DNA from: Ruegeria arenilitoris
Lineage (GTDB): Bacteria; Pseudomonadota; Alphaproteobacteria; Rhodobacterales; Rhodobacteraceae
Reading direction: 5' to 3'
Assembly (NCBI RefSeq): GCF_013031355.1
Contig: NZ_WPZO01000010.1
Coordinates: 1-64,000 of the forward strand
Length of the DNA stretch: 64,000 bases
Numbering within the stretch: position 1 is the first letter of the stretch; each line of letters starts with the position of its first letter. This document shows, one piece after another, positions 43,051-53,261 of this stretch. Position numbers and translations under genes: made by a program. The notes under the pieces are model-generated. The model did no database searches. It saw nothing but the letters and a program-made list of their open reading frames with translations, and had not been told where the DNA came from.

Positions 43051-44571
43051 ATGAATGACCACGTCTTTCAGGCCCAGAACATCTGCAAGAACTTCGGTAA
43101 GAATCCGGCGCTTGTTGATGTTTCGCTGAACCTGCGAAGAGGGGAAGTCCTCGGTGTAATAGGCGCAAATGGTGCAGGCAAATCGACGTTGATGAGAATT
43201 CTCGCCGGTGCGCTGAAGGCGGAAAGCGGCGAGATTCTTTTGGATGGCAAAAAACGGCAAATGAACTCCATGCTGGAGGCATGGGAAGCAGGTATCGGCT
43301 TTGTTTCTCAGGAATTGAACTTGTTTCCCGCTCTATCTGTCATCGAGAATCTATCCTTGGTTCCGGGAAGCAAGCACAACTCTAATGTTATTTTGGAGAA
43401 GTCAGCGCGCGCAACTTTGGATGAGTTGGGATTGCAGGTTTCGCTGACCGCCAAAGTGGAAACTCTCAGTCTAGCCGACAGACAACTTGTTGAAATTGCC
43501 CGGGCTCTCCTGCAGAAACCGCGGGTTTTGATTTTGGACGAACCGACTTCCGCTCTACATGTTGGTGAAGTTGAACGCCTGCACAAAGTCCTTCGCGATC
43601 TTAACAAGCGTGGTGTTTCGATTATCTACATCACACATTTTCTCGAGCATTTACTTGATATATCAAACAGATTCGCCGTTCTGCGTGATGGAAAGCGGGT
43701 GAAATTGGTGACAAAGGGCGATCGTCCGACTGTCCCGGAACTCGTAGAGGCAATGCTAGGTGAAAAGCCACATTCAGCCGACAGCCTGCCTGAACAAAAG
43801 CAAGATGGGACCGATGGCGTTGAACTACGTATTTCAGAACTGACCACGGCTAAAGGACTCAATGTTGCGGAATTCAAAGCAACCAATGGGGAAATCGTCG
43901 GTGTTGCGGGTCATGCCGGATCCGGCCCAGAAGAACTCTTTTCTGTGCTCTTTGGCCGAACTAAATCCACGGGGGGGTCAATTACATTGCCTTCCGGAGC
44001 AGAGCATAAGAACAACTCTGCTGATGCAGTGAAGTCCGGTGTCGCCTACTTCCCTGCCGACCGAAAAGGGTGTGGCTTGACGCTTCGGCAATCAGTTACA
44101 GAGAATGTGTCGGCTGTTCGAGCGCTTACACTCGGTTGGGATGGTCTGTTTCCCGGCCGGAGGAAACAGACTGCCATCGCAACTGAACGCTGTCGTGATC
44201 TCGGTGTCAAATTAGCAGATGTTTCGCAGAAAGTGGGCGAGCTGTCCGGCGGGAACCAACAAAAGGTGGTATTCGCGCGTTGGCTTGAAGCTAACCCGTC
44301 CCTTCTTCTTATCGATGATCCGATGCGTGGTGTGGACGTGAACGCCAAGAAGCAAATTAACAGCGTCATTCAAGGGCTCATGGAAGAACCCCGGGTAATT
44401 CTCTTTCATTCCACAGACCCTGAAGACTATGTCTCGGTGGCACATCGCGTCGTAGTTTTCGTCGACGGTGAGTTGTCCTGCCAACTGTCAGGTCCTGAGA
44501 TCACGGAACATAATCTGATGGAGGCTATGAATGGTAGTTGGAATTCCGTTTCAGTTATTCCTCAAAATTAA
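43051..44571 (+). CDS. Sugar ABC transporter ATP-binding protein (double NBD)
   Basis: 506 residues, the duplicated ATPase of ribose/xylose-type importers. First NBD has Walker A GANGAGKST and Walker B LILDEPTSAL; the second has GHAGSGPEE in place of Walker A, without the Lys, and signature LSGGNQQK, the usual degenerate arrangement. GGAG-like sequence before the ATG is weak. No permease gene lies in the window, and the receptor gene in front is decapitated, so the transporter is probably incomplete here. Substrate unknown. Confidence 0.92.
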   Translation: MNDHVFQAQNICKNFGKNPALVDVSLNLRRGEVLGVIGANGAGKSTLMRILAGALKAESGEILLDGKKRQMNSMLEAWEAGIGFVSQELNLFPALSVIENLSLVPGSKHNSNVILEKSARATLDELGLQVSLTAKVETLSLADRQLVEIARALLQKPRVLILDEPTSALHVGEVERLHKVLRDLNKRGVSIIYITHFLEHLLDISNRFAVLRDGKRVKLVTKGDRPTVPELVEAMLGEKPHSADSLPEQKQDGTDGVELRISELTTAKGLNVAEFKATNGEIVGVAGHAGSGPEELFSVLFGRTKSTGGSITLPSGAEHKNNSADAVKSGVAYFPADRKGCGLTLRQSVTENVSAVRALTLGWDGLFPGRRKQTAIATERCRDLGVKLADVSQKVGELSGGNQQKVVFARWLEANPSLLLIDDPMRGVDVNAKKQINSVIQGLMEEPRVILFHSTDPEDYVSVAHRVVVFVDGELSCQLSGPEITEHNLMEAMNGSWNSVSVIPQN

Positions 44572-44608
44572 CCACATACGCCAGCATTAAAAAACAAGGA
44601 GTGCCTAA

Positions 44609-45361
44609 ATGGGACGTGTCGACGGGAAAGTAGCAATAATCACTGGTGCAGGGGGTGGAATGGGGCGCGCCCACGCGCTCAAACTATCTGCTGAAGGGGC
44701 CAAAGTCCTTGTTACGGACGTTAAGGAAGCAGGCCTTGCCGAGACTGTTGAACTGGTGGAAGCTATGGGCGGTTCCGCCGCGTCTCTCCATCACGATGTG
44801 CAGAACGAAGAAGCTTGGAATTCGGTTTTTAAGAAAGTGATCTATGACTTTGGTCGCCTCGATATCCTTGTCAACAACGCTGGTGTGTATACGGTTGGCA
44901 ATGTCGAGGACTGTACCTTGGAGCAGTGGGATCGTGTTTTCAACATTAATGCCCGCGGTTTGTTTATGGGGGTGCGTGGTGCAATTCCATTGATGAAAAA
45001 AGCTGGGGGTGGTTCGATTATCAATGTTTCATCAAATTTTGCGCTCGTGGGTCGTCCAGGGTTTTCAATCTATTGTGCGTTGAAAGGGGCAGTTCGCCTG
45101 CTCACTAAAGCCATTGCGGCTGAAGTTGCCGAAGACAAAATCCGCGTGAATACATTGCATCCTGGCCTCATTGAAACGCCCATGACTTCCGATCTTATCG
45201 ACACACCAGAGAAACTCGATTCTCTCCTTGGTGGTGCACCGCTTCGCCGCGCGGCACAGCCGGAAGAGATTGCAGATGCGGTATTGTATTTGGCCTCGGA
45301 CGAGTCGCGCTTCATGCTTGGATCCGAGCTGACTATTGACGGCGGCTATCACGCAGTCTGA
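44609..45361 (+). CDS. SDR family oxidoreductase
   Basis: 250 residues, classical SDR. TGAGGGMG (12-19), NNAG (89-92), Ser141/Ser142 and Tyr155-x-x-x-Lys159 (YCALK) are intact, as is the C-terminal DGGYHAV typical of FabG-like sugar or alcohol dehydrogenases. It lies 37 bases after the ABC ATPase gene and probably acts on the imported polyol or sugar. The stop is directly followed by an IS6 remnant at about 45365. AAGGAG precedes ATG. Confidence 0.92.
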   Translation: MGRVDGKVAIITGAGGGMGRAHALKLSAEGAKVLVTDVKEAGLAETVELVEAMGGSAASLHHDVQNEEAWNSVFKKVIYDFGRLDILVNNAGVYTVGNVEDCTLEQWDRVFNINARGLFMGVRGAIPLMKKAGGGSIINVSSNFALVGRPGFSIYCALKGAVRLLTKAIAAEVAEDKIRVNTLHPGLIETPMTSDLIDTPEKLDSLLGGAPLRRAAQPEEIADAVLYLASDESRFMLGSELTIDGGYHAV

Positions 45362-45364
45362 CAA

Positions 45365-45890
45365 GCCTTGTCGCAAACTTTTGGCTAGGAGTTCTTTGTG
45401 AAAATGGCGTCTCGGATGTTGATCGAGGCAGACAGTGTCGATCTCATTCAGAGGCGCGCATTTTCCAAAGGACGCGATCTTGCATGCGGTCTTCTTCTAC
45501 GTGCGCTACGGTGTTTCATGCCGGAATCTGGAAGAAACCATGGCTGAACGCGGTGTTGACCTCTATCGAGCCATCGACAAGTTCGGAAAGACGCTTGATT
45601 TCATGCTGTTCGAACGCCGGAACAAGGCTGGAATCAAAGCCATCAACAAAATGTTGAAAGGCTTTGGTTGCCCACTCCCAATCGAGATGGTGAGGCGGAA
45701 ATTCTTAAACAACGTAATTGAACAAGACCACCGATTTACCAAACGTCGGATCTGACCAATGCTCGGCTTCAAATCGTTTGAATCTGCTTCCGCTACGCTT
45801 GATCGGATTGAAGTTGCGCAGATAACCCGAAAGGTCCAGTTCGGCCTCGGAATCTGCTCGTTCAAGCAGTATGCGGAACTAGCCATCTAA
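45365..45890 (+). mobile_element. Degenerate IS6-family remnant
   Basis: The left end GCCTTGTCGCAAACTTTTGG resembles the IS end at 41601. Inside is a decayed transposase (45435-45755): two internal deletions, after AERGV and after ERRN, and a TGA at 45753-45755 where the other copy has Arg, then continuation PMLGFKSFESASATL to about 45888. No right inverted repeat is recognisable. It is clearly related to the 41601 copy and in the same orientation. Confidence 0.75.
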
Positions 45891-46256
45891 ACCAGCAAAT
45901 TCCAACAATCATTCATACTTCAGAAAATAATGCGAGAGAGCCGTCGTCCCTTCGTCATGATCAATCGCGGCAACGCTTCTTACGATGCGCCCGGTAGGCG
46001 ACCATAGTGTTCGAGTGATTTGCTGGTGGGCTAAAGAAAACGCCCGTCGGGCAAATGCATCGGGCTGTTCCTGGTTCCCTTGGTTAACGGGTTTGTCCCG
46101 GTAGGATCAAAGAAGCCGCCATTCGGGCCTAGGACTGATGAAGTCGCTGACCACCTCCCGAAGCCGAACGCCGCACGAGGTTGAAATGATCGCGGTTACC
46201 AGAAAGCTCGCTACAACCGTAAATGACTTCATCAAACCGAGCCAGTAAGACAGCTG
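45891..46256. other. 366-bp region with a transposase remnant
   Basis: Between the IS6 remnant and the second TRAP operon. No intact gene. The right part, about 46150-46245 on the plus strand, encodes TPHEVEMIAVTRKLATTVN, reminiscent of the C-terminal end of an IS110-type transposase. Confidence 0.4.
46161..46248 (+). pseudogene. Possible IS110-type transposase C-terminal remnant
   Basis: Short frame ending in a TAA near 46248 with TPHEVEMIAVTRKLATTVN, similar in layout to the end of IS110/IS116 transposases. No start, catalytic domain or terminal repeats are present, so it is a relic at best. Confidence 0.3.
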
Positions 46257-47807
46257 TTAGAACATCACTTCAGGTAACCACGTCGCAATTTGAGGGACGA
46301 ACCAGATTAGTAGCACCCCAATGGCTTGCAGGCAGATGAACGGTATGACGCCCTGATAGATTTGCCCAGTTGAAATCTCTTTTGGTGCAGCGCCGCGCAG
46401 ATAGAAAAGCGAGAAGCCAAAGGGCGGCGTCAAGAACGAGGTTTGGAGGTTGATCGCCAGTATAATGCCCAGCCAGATCGGGTCATGACCGAGCAAAATG
46501 AGCGTTGGAACCACAAGAGGTAGGACGATGACCGAGATTTCCACGAAGTCGAGGAAAAAGCCCATTAGGAAAACGATCAGCATGGTCACGATCAACGCAC
46601 CGATTGCGCCGCCAGGGAGGCTTTGAAGCCAATGGGCCACGCGTTCTTCGCCGCCGAGCCCTATGAATACCAGTGAGAACATACTGGCCGCGAGGATGGT
46701 CGCGAAGATCATTGAGGTCATTGTCATGGTCGACGTTAGGGCATCTTGGACGACTTTCTCACGGATCACGTTGAGCAAGGCGGCAGCGATTCCTGAGACA
46801 CCAATTACGGCAAATAGAATGTAGAACACGCCGGCAACAATATCTCCGGTGGCTAGATCGCTGCGTTGGAAACGCACCGGGAATACGTCTGCAGCGACTG
46901 CGAGGGCGATAAGCGCCGCTGCGCTGGCAAGGATTACCCCTCGATAGCGACCCAGTTTCGCGCCTGCCATGAGCAATGCGCCTATGGCACCGACACCTGC
47001 GGCTTCGGTGGGCGTCGCAATCCCCGAAAGGATTGAACCCAGTACGGTCACAATCAGCAAAACCGGTGGCACAACGGCCCTTAGAAGTTCACTGACGCCC
47101 GGACGCGCGAAACTGACGTCCGCCGGTGGCATGTCCTGGGGGCGAGCGAAACCTCGCACGAGGATATAGAGCAGGTAGAGCGCAACCAAAAGCAGGCCGG
47201 GCAAGAGCGCAGCGGCAAAGAACTGACCCACCGACAACGCTTCGACTGAGAATTTGCCCTGCTCGTACTGTGCTTGCTGGTAGGCGTTCGACATCACGTC
47301 GGCAAGGATGATGAGAAGGGTTGAGGGTGGAATGATCTGGCCAAGTGTACCCGCTGTGCAGACGATACCCGATGCCACGCGCGGGTCGTACCCCGATCGC
47401 AACATCGTCGGAAGGGCAATCATGCCCATCGCAACGACCGTCGCGCCTACAATTCCGGTTGACGCTGCCAGCAAGGCGCCAACCAACACTACCGAAATGC
47501 CAAGGCCACCGCGCAATTGTCCGAAAGCCCTGCCCATCGTATCCAGCAGCTCTTCTGCAATGCGGCTTTTTTCCAGTAGTGCTCCCATCAGGACGAAAAG
47601 CGGGATTGCGATCAGAACCTGGTTGGAGATTAGGCCGAAGACGCGTTGCCCGAAGGCACCCAGAAGCGAGATATCCATGACACCTAGCATCCAGCCGAGA
47701 TAGGCGAAGATAACGGCGACACCTGCAATGCTGAATGCAACCGGAAAACCTGACAAAACCGCCACGGCTAGCGCCGCGAACATCAGGATATCGAGATTGG
47801 CGCTCAT
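46257..47807 (-). CDS. TRAP transporter large permease DctM, long type
   Basis: 516 residues, longer than the 460 of the other TRAP system, with about 13-15 hydrophobic segments. DctM features: LIAIPLFVLMGALLEKSRIAE, GTLGQIIPPSTLLIIL, and SFLTPPFGFSLFYLRG, the last typical of the TakP/mannitol-chloroaromatic-type DctM. An extra hydrophobic block lies at about 310-390. ATG at 47807 overlaps the dctQ stop (ATGA). Last gene of dctP-dctQ-dctM. Confidence 0.93.
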   Translation of the reverse strand: MSANLDILMFAALAVAVLSGFPVAFSIAGVAVIFAYLGWMLGVMDISLLGAFGQRVFGLISNQVLIAIPLFVLMGALLEKSRIAEELLDTMGRAFGQLRGGLGISVVLVGALLAASTGIVGATVVAMGMIALPTMLRSGYDPRVASGIVCTAGTLGQIIPPSTLLIILADVMSNAYQQAQYEQGKFSVEALSVGQFFAAALLPGLLLVALYLLYILVRGFARPQDMPPADVSFARPGVSELLRAVVPPVLLIVTVLGSILSGIATPTEAAGVGAIGALLMAGAKLGRYRGVILASAAALIALAVAADVFPVRFQRSDLATGDIVAGVFYILFAVIGVSGIAAALLNVIREKVVQDALTSTMTMTSMIFATILAASMFSLVFIGLGGEERVAHWLQSLPGGAIGALIVTMLIVFLMGFFLDFVEISVIVLPLVVPTLILLGHDPIWLGIILAINLQTSFLTPPFGFSLFYLRGAAPKEISTGQIYQGVIPFICLQAIGVLLIWFVPQIATWLPEVMF

Positions 47808-48298
47808 TCCGAACCCTCCGCGAACAATCGGATCAAGATGGCAATGGATTGCAATGCGATCAGGATGCAGAAAAGCGGGATCAAAGATTTGAGTAGGAAA
47901 ACAGCCTCGATGCCGCCGACAGAAATTGGGCCTTCGAGAATTTTCCATGAATTTCGCACCGATGCCCAGGACCACCAGGCTAGCGCAGCCATTGACGGCA
48001 ACAGCAGGAACAGGTGCCCAAATATGTCGATGCGACGCTGAATCCTGCGGTTAACACCGGCATAGAAGATGTCGACCCGGACATGTTTGTCGACAAGGAG
48101 GGTATAGCCTGCTGCCAGCATGAAAAGCGCGGCGTGTAGATAGAGTACGCTTTCCTGCGCTACGATTGAGTTAACCCCGAACACATAGCGCCCGATGACG
48201 ATTCCAAACTGGATAAGAACCATCAACAGGGCAAACCACTTAAGCACTGCGCCGAGACGCGTGTTCATCTGGTCAACCAGGTCAGCGAAGCGATGCAT
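47804..48298 (-). CDS. TRAP transporter small permease DctQ
   Basis: 164 residues with four hydrophobic segments. VLIQFGIVIGRYVFGVNSI and DKHVRVDIFYAGVNRR are DctQ-like. The start is 58 bases downstream of the dctP stop, across a hairpin, and its stop overlaps the dctM start. With the large permease it forms the membrane unit. Confidence 0.9.
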   Translation of the reverse strand: MHRFADLVDQMNTRLGAVLKWFALLMVLIQFGIVIGRYVFGVNSIVAQESVLYLHAALFMLAAGYTLLVDKHVRVDIFYAGVNRRIQRRIDIFGHLFLLLPSMAALAWWSWASVRNSWKILEGPISVGGIEAVFLLKSLIPLFCILIALQSIAILIRLFAEGSE

Positions 48299-48322
48299 CA
48301 GAGCCCCCTGCTCGAAAGTGTA

Positions 48323-48349
48323 GCGGCGCGGGGAATTTGACCGCGCCGC
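48323..48349 (-). terminator. Hairpin between second dctP and dctQ
   Basis: Perfect inverted repeat GCGGCGCGG / CCGCGCCGC with a nine-base loop, between the dctP stop and the dctQ start. No T tract. Equivalent in place to the hairpin in the first TRAP operon. Confidence 0.65.
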
Positions 48350-48356
48350 AATCGGT

Positions 48357-49442
48357 TTAATAGCCCATCACAGACGCGCGGGCGTTCATTTGCCCATTAT
48401 CCGCAAAAGTCATATAGCCGCCGACACTGTCTCGGTAGGCGATGAAGCTTTCGGTGATGCGCTGAACAAGCTCGTCTTCGTCGCTCCGAAGCTCTTCAAT
48501 GACCTCGGCGGATGCAGCGCCCATTGCGTCAATGACATCCTGCGGGAATACGCGAACCTGGACGCCGTCCTCGTCGACCAGCTTTTTGAGTGCTAGCGCA
48601 TGTTTTGTCGTGTACTCGGTCCAGACCGGGTTATAGAGGCTTTCGCAGGCAAAACGGACAACCTGTTTCAAATCCTCGGGAAGTTCGGCAAAGACGCTCG
48701 CGTTGACACCGCATTCTTCGGCTGACGAAGGTTCACCGACACCGGGCCAGTAGTAGTTCTTGGCAACCTGCTGATAGCCGAGCGCGCTGTCAGTCCAGGG
48801 TCCTATGAACTCTCCTGCGTCGAGCGCGCCGGTCTGAAGGGCCTGGAACATGGCTGGACCGCTCATAGCTTCGGCAGCCATACCGAGCTTACGGCACATC
48901 TCCGAAGCGAGTCCGGTGGTGCGGAACTTCATACCTTTGAGATCTTCGACCGAGTTAATCTCGTCGCGGAACCAACCACCCCATTGCGGGCCAGAATTGC
49001 CGCAAAGGAAAGGTTGGATCCCAAAGCGACCATACATCTCATTATAAAGCTCCTGACCGCCGCCGTGATACAACCAGCCAAATTGTTCATCCGCACGTAG
49101 ACCGAAGGGTTGTGATCCGAAAAGCAGTATGCCCTTGGATTTCGATCCCCAATAAGCTGGAACCGCGTGATATAGTTCGGCCGTGCCCTCGCTGACGGCG
49201 TCAAAAACGCCCGGTCCTGGCACAAGTTCACCAGATGCAAAAAGCTTGACCTCGATCCGTCCGCCCGAAAGCGTCGTAATACGGTCCGCCAGCATTTGCG
49301 CTGCGACGCCGGGTCCAGGTAGGTTTTTCGGCCAAGCCGTGACCATCTTCCATTGGCGTACGTCTTGCGCGATTGCCGGGCTTGCCAGCGCCGTCGCCGC
49401 CGCGCCGACTGTGCCAGCTGACAGAAACTTACGTCGATCCAT
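48357..49442 (-). CDS. TRAP transporter substrate-binding protein, TAT-exported
   Basis: 361 residues. The N-terminus MDRRKFLSAGTVG is a twin-arginine signal, so the protein is exported folded, unlike the Sec-type receptor of the other TRAP operon. WKMVTAWPKNLPGPGVAAQM, LYHAVPAYWGSKSKGI and GGWFRDEINSVEDLKGMKFR are typical of the TakP/mannitol-chloroaromatic DctP group, which bind 2-oxoacids and related compounds. First gene of its operon; upstream AAGGAGG. Confidence 0.9.
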   Translation of the reverse strand: MDRRKFLSAGTVGAAATALASPAIAQDVRQWKMVTAWPKNLPGPGVAAQMLADRITTLSGGRIEVKLFASGELVPGPGVFDAVSEGTAELYHAVPAYWGSKSKGILLFGSQPFGLRADEQFGWLYHGGGQELYNEMYGRFGIQPFLCGNSGPQWGGWFRDEINSVEDLKGMKFRTTGLASEMCRKLGMAAEAMSGPAMFQALQTGALDAGEFIGPWTDSALGYQQVAKNYYWPGVGEPSSAEECGVNASVFAELPEDLKQVVRFACESLYNPVWTEYTTKHALALKKLVDEDGVQVRVFPQDVIDAMGAASAEVIEELRSDEDELVQRITESFIAYRDSVGGYMTFADNGQMNARASVMGY

Positions 49443-49518
49443 GATCTTTTTCCTCCTTGATAATCTCAGATGTTATGCCGCCATCGCCCAACGACGCACG
49501 TTGGGCGATGGGTCCGCG

Positions 49519-51192
49519 TCAGTTCCCCAATATTCCAGGCAACCTCAGACCGTGTTCACGCGCGCAATCCAGTGCAATGTCGTATCCGGCATCGGCATGG
49601 CGCCAAACGCCCGAGGCCGGATCATTCCATAACACGCGTTCCAGCCGTTTGGCGGCTTCGGGAGAACCGTCGGCGCAGATTACCACGCCCGCGTGCTGGC
49701 TGAACCCCATGCCGACGCCGCCGCCGTGGTGCAGCGACACCCAGGTCGCGCCCGACGCGGTGTTGACCAGAGCGTTCAGAAGCGGCCAGTCACTCACCGC
49801 GTCCGAGCCGTCTTGCATCGCTTCTGTCTCGCGGTTGGGTGAGGCGACGGAGCCGCTGTCGAGGTGATCGCGACCGATCACGATAGGGGCCTTGAGCTCG
49901 CCGTTGGCGACCATCTCGTTGAATTTAAGGCCTGCGCGGTGGCGATCCCCCAGACCAATCCACGCGATACGGGCGGGCAGGCCCTGGAATTCGATCCGGT
50001 CTTGAGCCATGTCCAGCCAGTTGTGCAGATGTTCGTTCTCGGGGAACAGTTCCTTCATCGCCTGATCGGTTTTGTAGATATCCTCGGGGTCGCCTGACAG
50101 CGCGGCCCAGCGGAATGGGCCGATACCCCGGCAGAACAGCGGGCGGATATAAGCAGGTACGAAGCCCGGGAAATCAAAGGCGTTTTCCAGCCCTTCCTCA
50201 AGCGCCATCTGGCGAATGTTGTTGCCATAGTCGACGGTCGGGATACCCATAGCGTGGAAATCGACCATCGCCTTGACCTGCACCTTCATCGAAGCCCGAG
50301 CGGCCTTTTCTACGGCTTTCGGATCGCTTTCGCGCTTTTCGCGCCACTCGGCCATCGACCAGCCCTGCGGCAGATAGCCGTTGACCGGGTCATGGGCCGA
50401 TGTCTGGTCGGTCACGATGTCGGGCCGGACGCCGCGGCGGACCAACTCTGGGTAGACATCAGCAGCATTGGCCAGTAGGGCAACGGATTTGGCCTCGCCC
50501 GCCTCAGTCCAGCGGCGGATCATCTCAAGCGCTTCGTCAAGGTTATCTGTCTTTTCGTCGACATAGCGGGTGCGCAGACGGAAATCGATGCTGTCGGGGT
50601 TGCATTCCACAGCCAGACAGCAGGCACCTGCCATTACAGCAGCCAGCGGTTGCGCGCCACCCATCCCGCCAAGGCCGCCGGTTAGGATCCATTTGCCTTT
50701 CAGATCGCCGTCATAATGCTGGCGTCCGGCCTCGGCGAAGGTCTCGTAGGTGCCCTGCACGATGCCCTGCGACCCGATGTAAATCCACGACCCTGCAGTC
50801 ATCTGGCCGTACATCGCAAGGCCCTTACGATCCAACTCGTTGAAGTGATCCCAATTGGCCCAATGCGGTACAATATTGCTGTTAGCAATCAGAACGCGGG
50901 GCGCGTCGGAATGGGTCTTGACGATCGCAATCGGTTTGCCGGACTGAACGACAAGCGTTTCGTCCTCCTCAAGGTCTTTGAGGCCGGCGACGATCCGGTC
51001 GAAGTCTTCCCAAGTCCGAGCCGCGCGGCCAATGCCGCCATAAACCACCAGCTCATGCGGGTTTTCTGCCACGTCGGGATGTAGGTTGTTCATCAGCATC
51101 CGCAGGGGGGCCTCTGTCATCCAGCTTTTAGCATTCAGTTCGGGGCCCGTCGGCGGATAGATGTCGCGGGTGTTCTTACGTGGGTCGTTCAT
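49519..51192 (-). CDS. hutU: Urocanate hydratase HutU
   Basis: 557 residues, standard urocanase length. [35 protein letters not shown] (the NAD-binding loop), and [16 protein letters not shown] with the essential cysteine identify it. It converts urocanate to imidazolonepropionate using tightly bound NAD. The start overlaps the hutG stop (ATGA). Last gene of hutI-hutG-hutU. Confidence 0.97.
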   Translation of the reverse strand: MNDPRKNTRDIYPPTGPELNAKSWMTEAPLRMLMNNLHPDVAENPHELVVYGGIGRAARTWEDFDRIVAGLKDLEEDETLVVQSGKPIAIVKTHSDAPRVLIANSNIVPHWANWDHFNELDRKGLAMYGQMTAGSWIYIGSQGIVQGTYETFAEAGRQHYDGDLKGKWILTGGLGGMGGAQPLAAVMAGACCLAVECNPDSIDFRLRTRYVDEKTDNLDEALEMIRRWTEAGEAKSVALLANAADVYPELVRRGVRPDIVTDQTSAHDPVNGYLPQGWSMAEWREKRESDPKAVEKAARASMKVQVKAMVDFHAMGIPTVDYGNNIRQMALEEGLENAFDFPGFVPAYIRPLFCRGIGPFRWAALSGDPEDIYKTDQAMKELFPENEHLHNWLDMAQDRIEFQGLPARIAWIGLGDRHRAGLKFNEMVANGELKAPIVIGRDHLDSGSVASPNRETEAMQDGSDAVSDWPLLNALVNTASGATWVSLHHGGGVGMGFSQHAGVVICADGSPEAAKRLERVLWNDPASGVWRHADAGYDIALDCAREHGLRLPGILGN

Positions 51193-51980
51193 GTCGGCCT
51201 CCAGGTTTTAAGGGTGTTTAGGATTTTTGCGAGAGTGTGTTGCAGCCTTTCCGCACGTGATGAATCAAACGTCCAAGGTGGGGCTTCGTTTGCCAGGTAA
51301 GTGCTTTGGGAAAGCTCCATCTGAAGGGCGTGGACACCCTTGGCAGGTTGCCCGTAATGTCGGGTCGTCCACCCACCTTTGAAACGACCATTCACGACAC
51401 TGGAATATCCCTCGGCCGCCGCGCAGATCGCTGCTGTGTTTTGCTCCAGCTCAGGGTCGCAGGTTGTTCCGTCATTGGTGCCGAGGTTGAAATCGGGCAG
51501 GGTTCCGTCAAATAGAAACGAGATTTGTGAGCGGATAGAGTGGCAATCGAACAATATCGCAAAGCCATGAAGCGCGTGCACCCGTTCAAGTTCCGCCCGG
51601 AGTGCTGTGTGATAGGGCGCGTGATATGCAATTTCGCGTCGTGTAATTTCGTCCGCATCCGGCTCGTGACCTTTGCGGTAGATCGCGGCACCGTCAAAGT
51701 CTGTCAGTGGGCAAAGAGTGGTAGTATTCTGACCGGGGTAGAGGCTGACGCCGCCCGGATCGCGGTTCACGTCGATGGCATAGCGGTGGATGGCAGTTCT
51801 GACTCTTGTCAGGTCGGTGCCGAGGTCCGCGTACAGCTGGTCAATGTGCCAATCGGTGTCGGCCAAGGCGCGCCCGGTCTCGTTCAGTCCGGCGGCGATG
51901 TCATCCGGAAGGTCGGTTCCCGTGTGCGGCAGACCCAGAACGATGGGGCTGTCACCGCGGTGGGTTTCGATGAAACTCAT
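51189..51980 (-). CDS. hutG: N-formylglutamate deformylase HutG
   Basis: 263 residues of the FGase family. [25 protein letters not shown] and [16 protein letters not shown] are typical, as is [10 protein letters not shown] near the N-terminus. It hydrolyses N-formyl-L-glutamate to formate and glutamate, the last step of the five-step histidine route started by HutF. It overlaps both neighbours by four bases. Confidence 0.94.
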   Translation of the reverse strand: MSFIETHRGDSPIVLGLPHTGTDLPDDIAAGLNETGRALADTDWHIDQLYADLGTDLTRVRTAIHRYAIDVNRDPGGVSLYPGQNTTTLCPLTDFDGAAIYRKGHEPDADEITRREIAYHAPYHTALRAELERVHALHGFAILFDCHSIRSQISFLFDGTLPDFNLGTNDGTTCDPELEQNTAAICAAAEGYSSVVNGRFKGGWTTRHYGQPAKGVHALQMELSQSTYLANEAPPWTFDSSRAERLQHTLAKILNTLKTWRPT

Positions 51981-53191
51981 GGGGCTTCTCTTCCAGCTAC
52001 GATCCGTGAGTATAGAGGGTTTATGCCGATGCCGTAGGACAGTTCGGCAGGGTCGGCGGCGTTCCAGACCGCAAGGTCAGCGCGCTGCCCTGGTGCGATA
52101 GTACCCACATCGGACAAGCCAAGCGCGCGGGCTGCGTTGCGGGTGGTGCCCGCCAACGCCTCGACCGGGGTGAGGCCAAACAGAGTGCAGGACATATTCA
52201 TGGCCAGAAGCAAGGATCCCAGAGGCGATGAGCCGGGGTTCCAGTCTGTTCCAACAGCCATGGGTACTCCGCACTTTCTGAATGCATCCACCGGAGGCGC
52301 TTGCGTTTCGTTGATCGCGTAATAGGCCCCGGGCAGCAGAACCGCCACGGTGCCGGCTTGGGCCAGTGCCTCGGCATCCGTTTCGGTGGCATATTCGACA
52401 TGATCCGCCGAAAGCGCCCCGTACCGCGCGGCCAAGGCGGTGCCGCCGATGTTCGACAGCTGTTCGGCGTGAAGCTTGACTGGCAAGCCCAATTCGACCG
52501 CTTTGTCAAAAACGCGCGCGATTTGATCGGGCGAAAAGGCGATCCCTTCGCAAAAGCCATCCACTGCATCAACTAGACCTTCCGCATGGGCCTCTTGCAG
52601 GGTGGGCAGACAGATTGTGTCGATATAGGTATCGGCGTCCATCTCTTTCGGTTTGGCATGGGCGCCAAGAAAGCTTGTCAACACCCGCACGGGACGTTGG
52701 GCGGCGATGGCGCGGGCGACGCGCAGCATCTTGAGTTCGGTGTCGCGGTCCAAGCCGTAACCGGACTTGACTTCGATCGTCGTGACGCCCTCGGCAATCA
52801 ACGCGTCAGCGCGCGACAGTGCGGTTTTGAGCAATGTCTCTTCTGATGCCTCCCGCGTTGCGGAAACGGTCGAGACAATCCCACCGCCCGCGCGCCCACC
52901 GCCCGCGCGGGCGATTTCTTCGTAGCTGGCCCCTTCTAGACGCATCTCGAACTCTCGGGCGCGGTTTCCGCCATGCACGATGTGGGTGTGGCAATCGATC
53001 AGGCCCGGGGTGACAAGCCGACCGTCAAGGCCACGGCGGCTGAAGTCTGCGTACTCGGCTGGCAAATTTGAACGGGGTCCGACCCAGGCGACAGAGGCAT
53101 CCTGAATTGCGATCGCGGCATCGGAAATCAGGCCGTAGCCACTGCCGGTCATTGTGGCTGCTGAAATGTCTGTCAGGATTTCGGTTCCCAC
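51977..53191 (-). CDS. hutI: Imidazolonepropionase HutI
   Basis: 404 residues, amidohydrolase superfamily. [15 protein letters not shown] with metal ligands His68 and His70, [10 protein letters not shown] and [10 protein letters not shown] fit HutI. It opens the imidazolone ring to N-formimino-glutamate. The start is a GTG at 53191, preceded by GGGGGCG. It heads the minus-strand hut operon and is divergent from hutF; the shared 70-bp region holds the operator. Confidence 0.95.
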   Translation of the reverse strand: MGTEILTDISAATMTGSGYGLISDAAIAIQDASVAWVGPRSNLPAEYADFSRRGLDGRLVTPGLIDCHTHIVHGGNRAREFEMRLEGASYEEIARAGGGRAGGGIVSTVSATREASEETLLKTALSRADALIAEGVTTIEVKSGYGLDRDTELKMLRVARAIAAQRPVRVLTSFLGAHAKPKEMDADTYIDTICLPTLQEAHAEGLVDAVDGFCEGIAFSPDQIARVFDKAVELGLPVKLHAEQLSNIGGTALAARYGALSADHVEYATETDAEALAQAGTVAVLLPGAYYAINETQAPPVDAFRKCGVPMAVGTDWNPGSSPLGSLLLAMNMSCTLFGLTPVEALAGTTRNAARALGLSDVGTIAPGQRADLAVWNAADPAELSYGIGINPLYSRIVAGREAP

Positions 53192-53223
53192 TTTCGCCCC
53201 CTTGTTAAAACGCTACATATTGC

Positions 53224-53243
53224 TATTATGTCGCTACATAATA
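53224..53243. promoter_or_regulatory. Palindromic operator between hutI and hutF
   Basis: TATTATGTCGCTACATAATA: eight-base inverted arms around CGCT. A further CGCTACATA lies at 53211-53219, repeating the half-site. The 70-bp gap between the divergent starts fits a HutC-controlled double promoter. Confidence 0.7.
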
Positions 53244-53261
53244 AGTCAAGAGCAATCTGAG

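Noticed and set aside
53211-53243. Repeated CGCTACATA units as a CRISPR-like or iteron array
   Set aside because: Only two copies and position between hut promoters; best read as operator half-sites.
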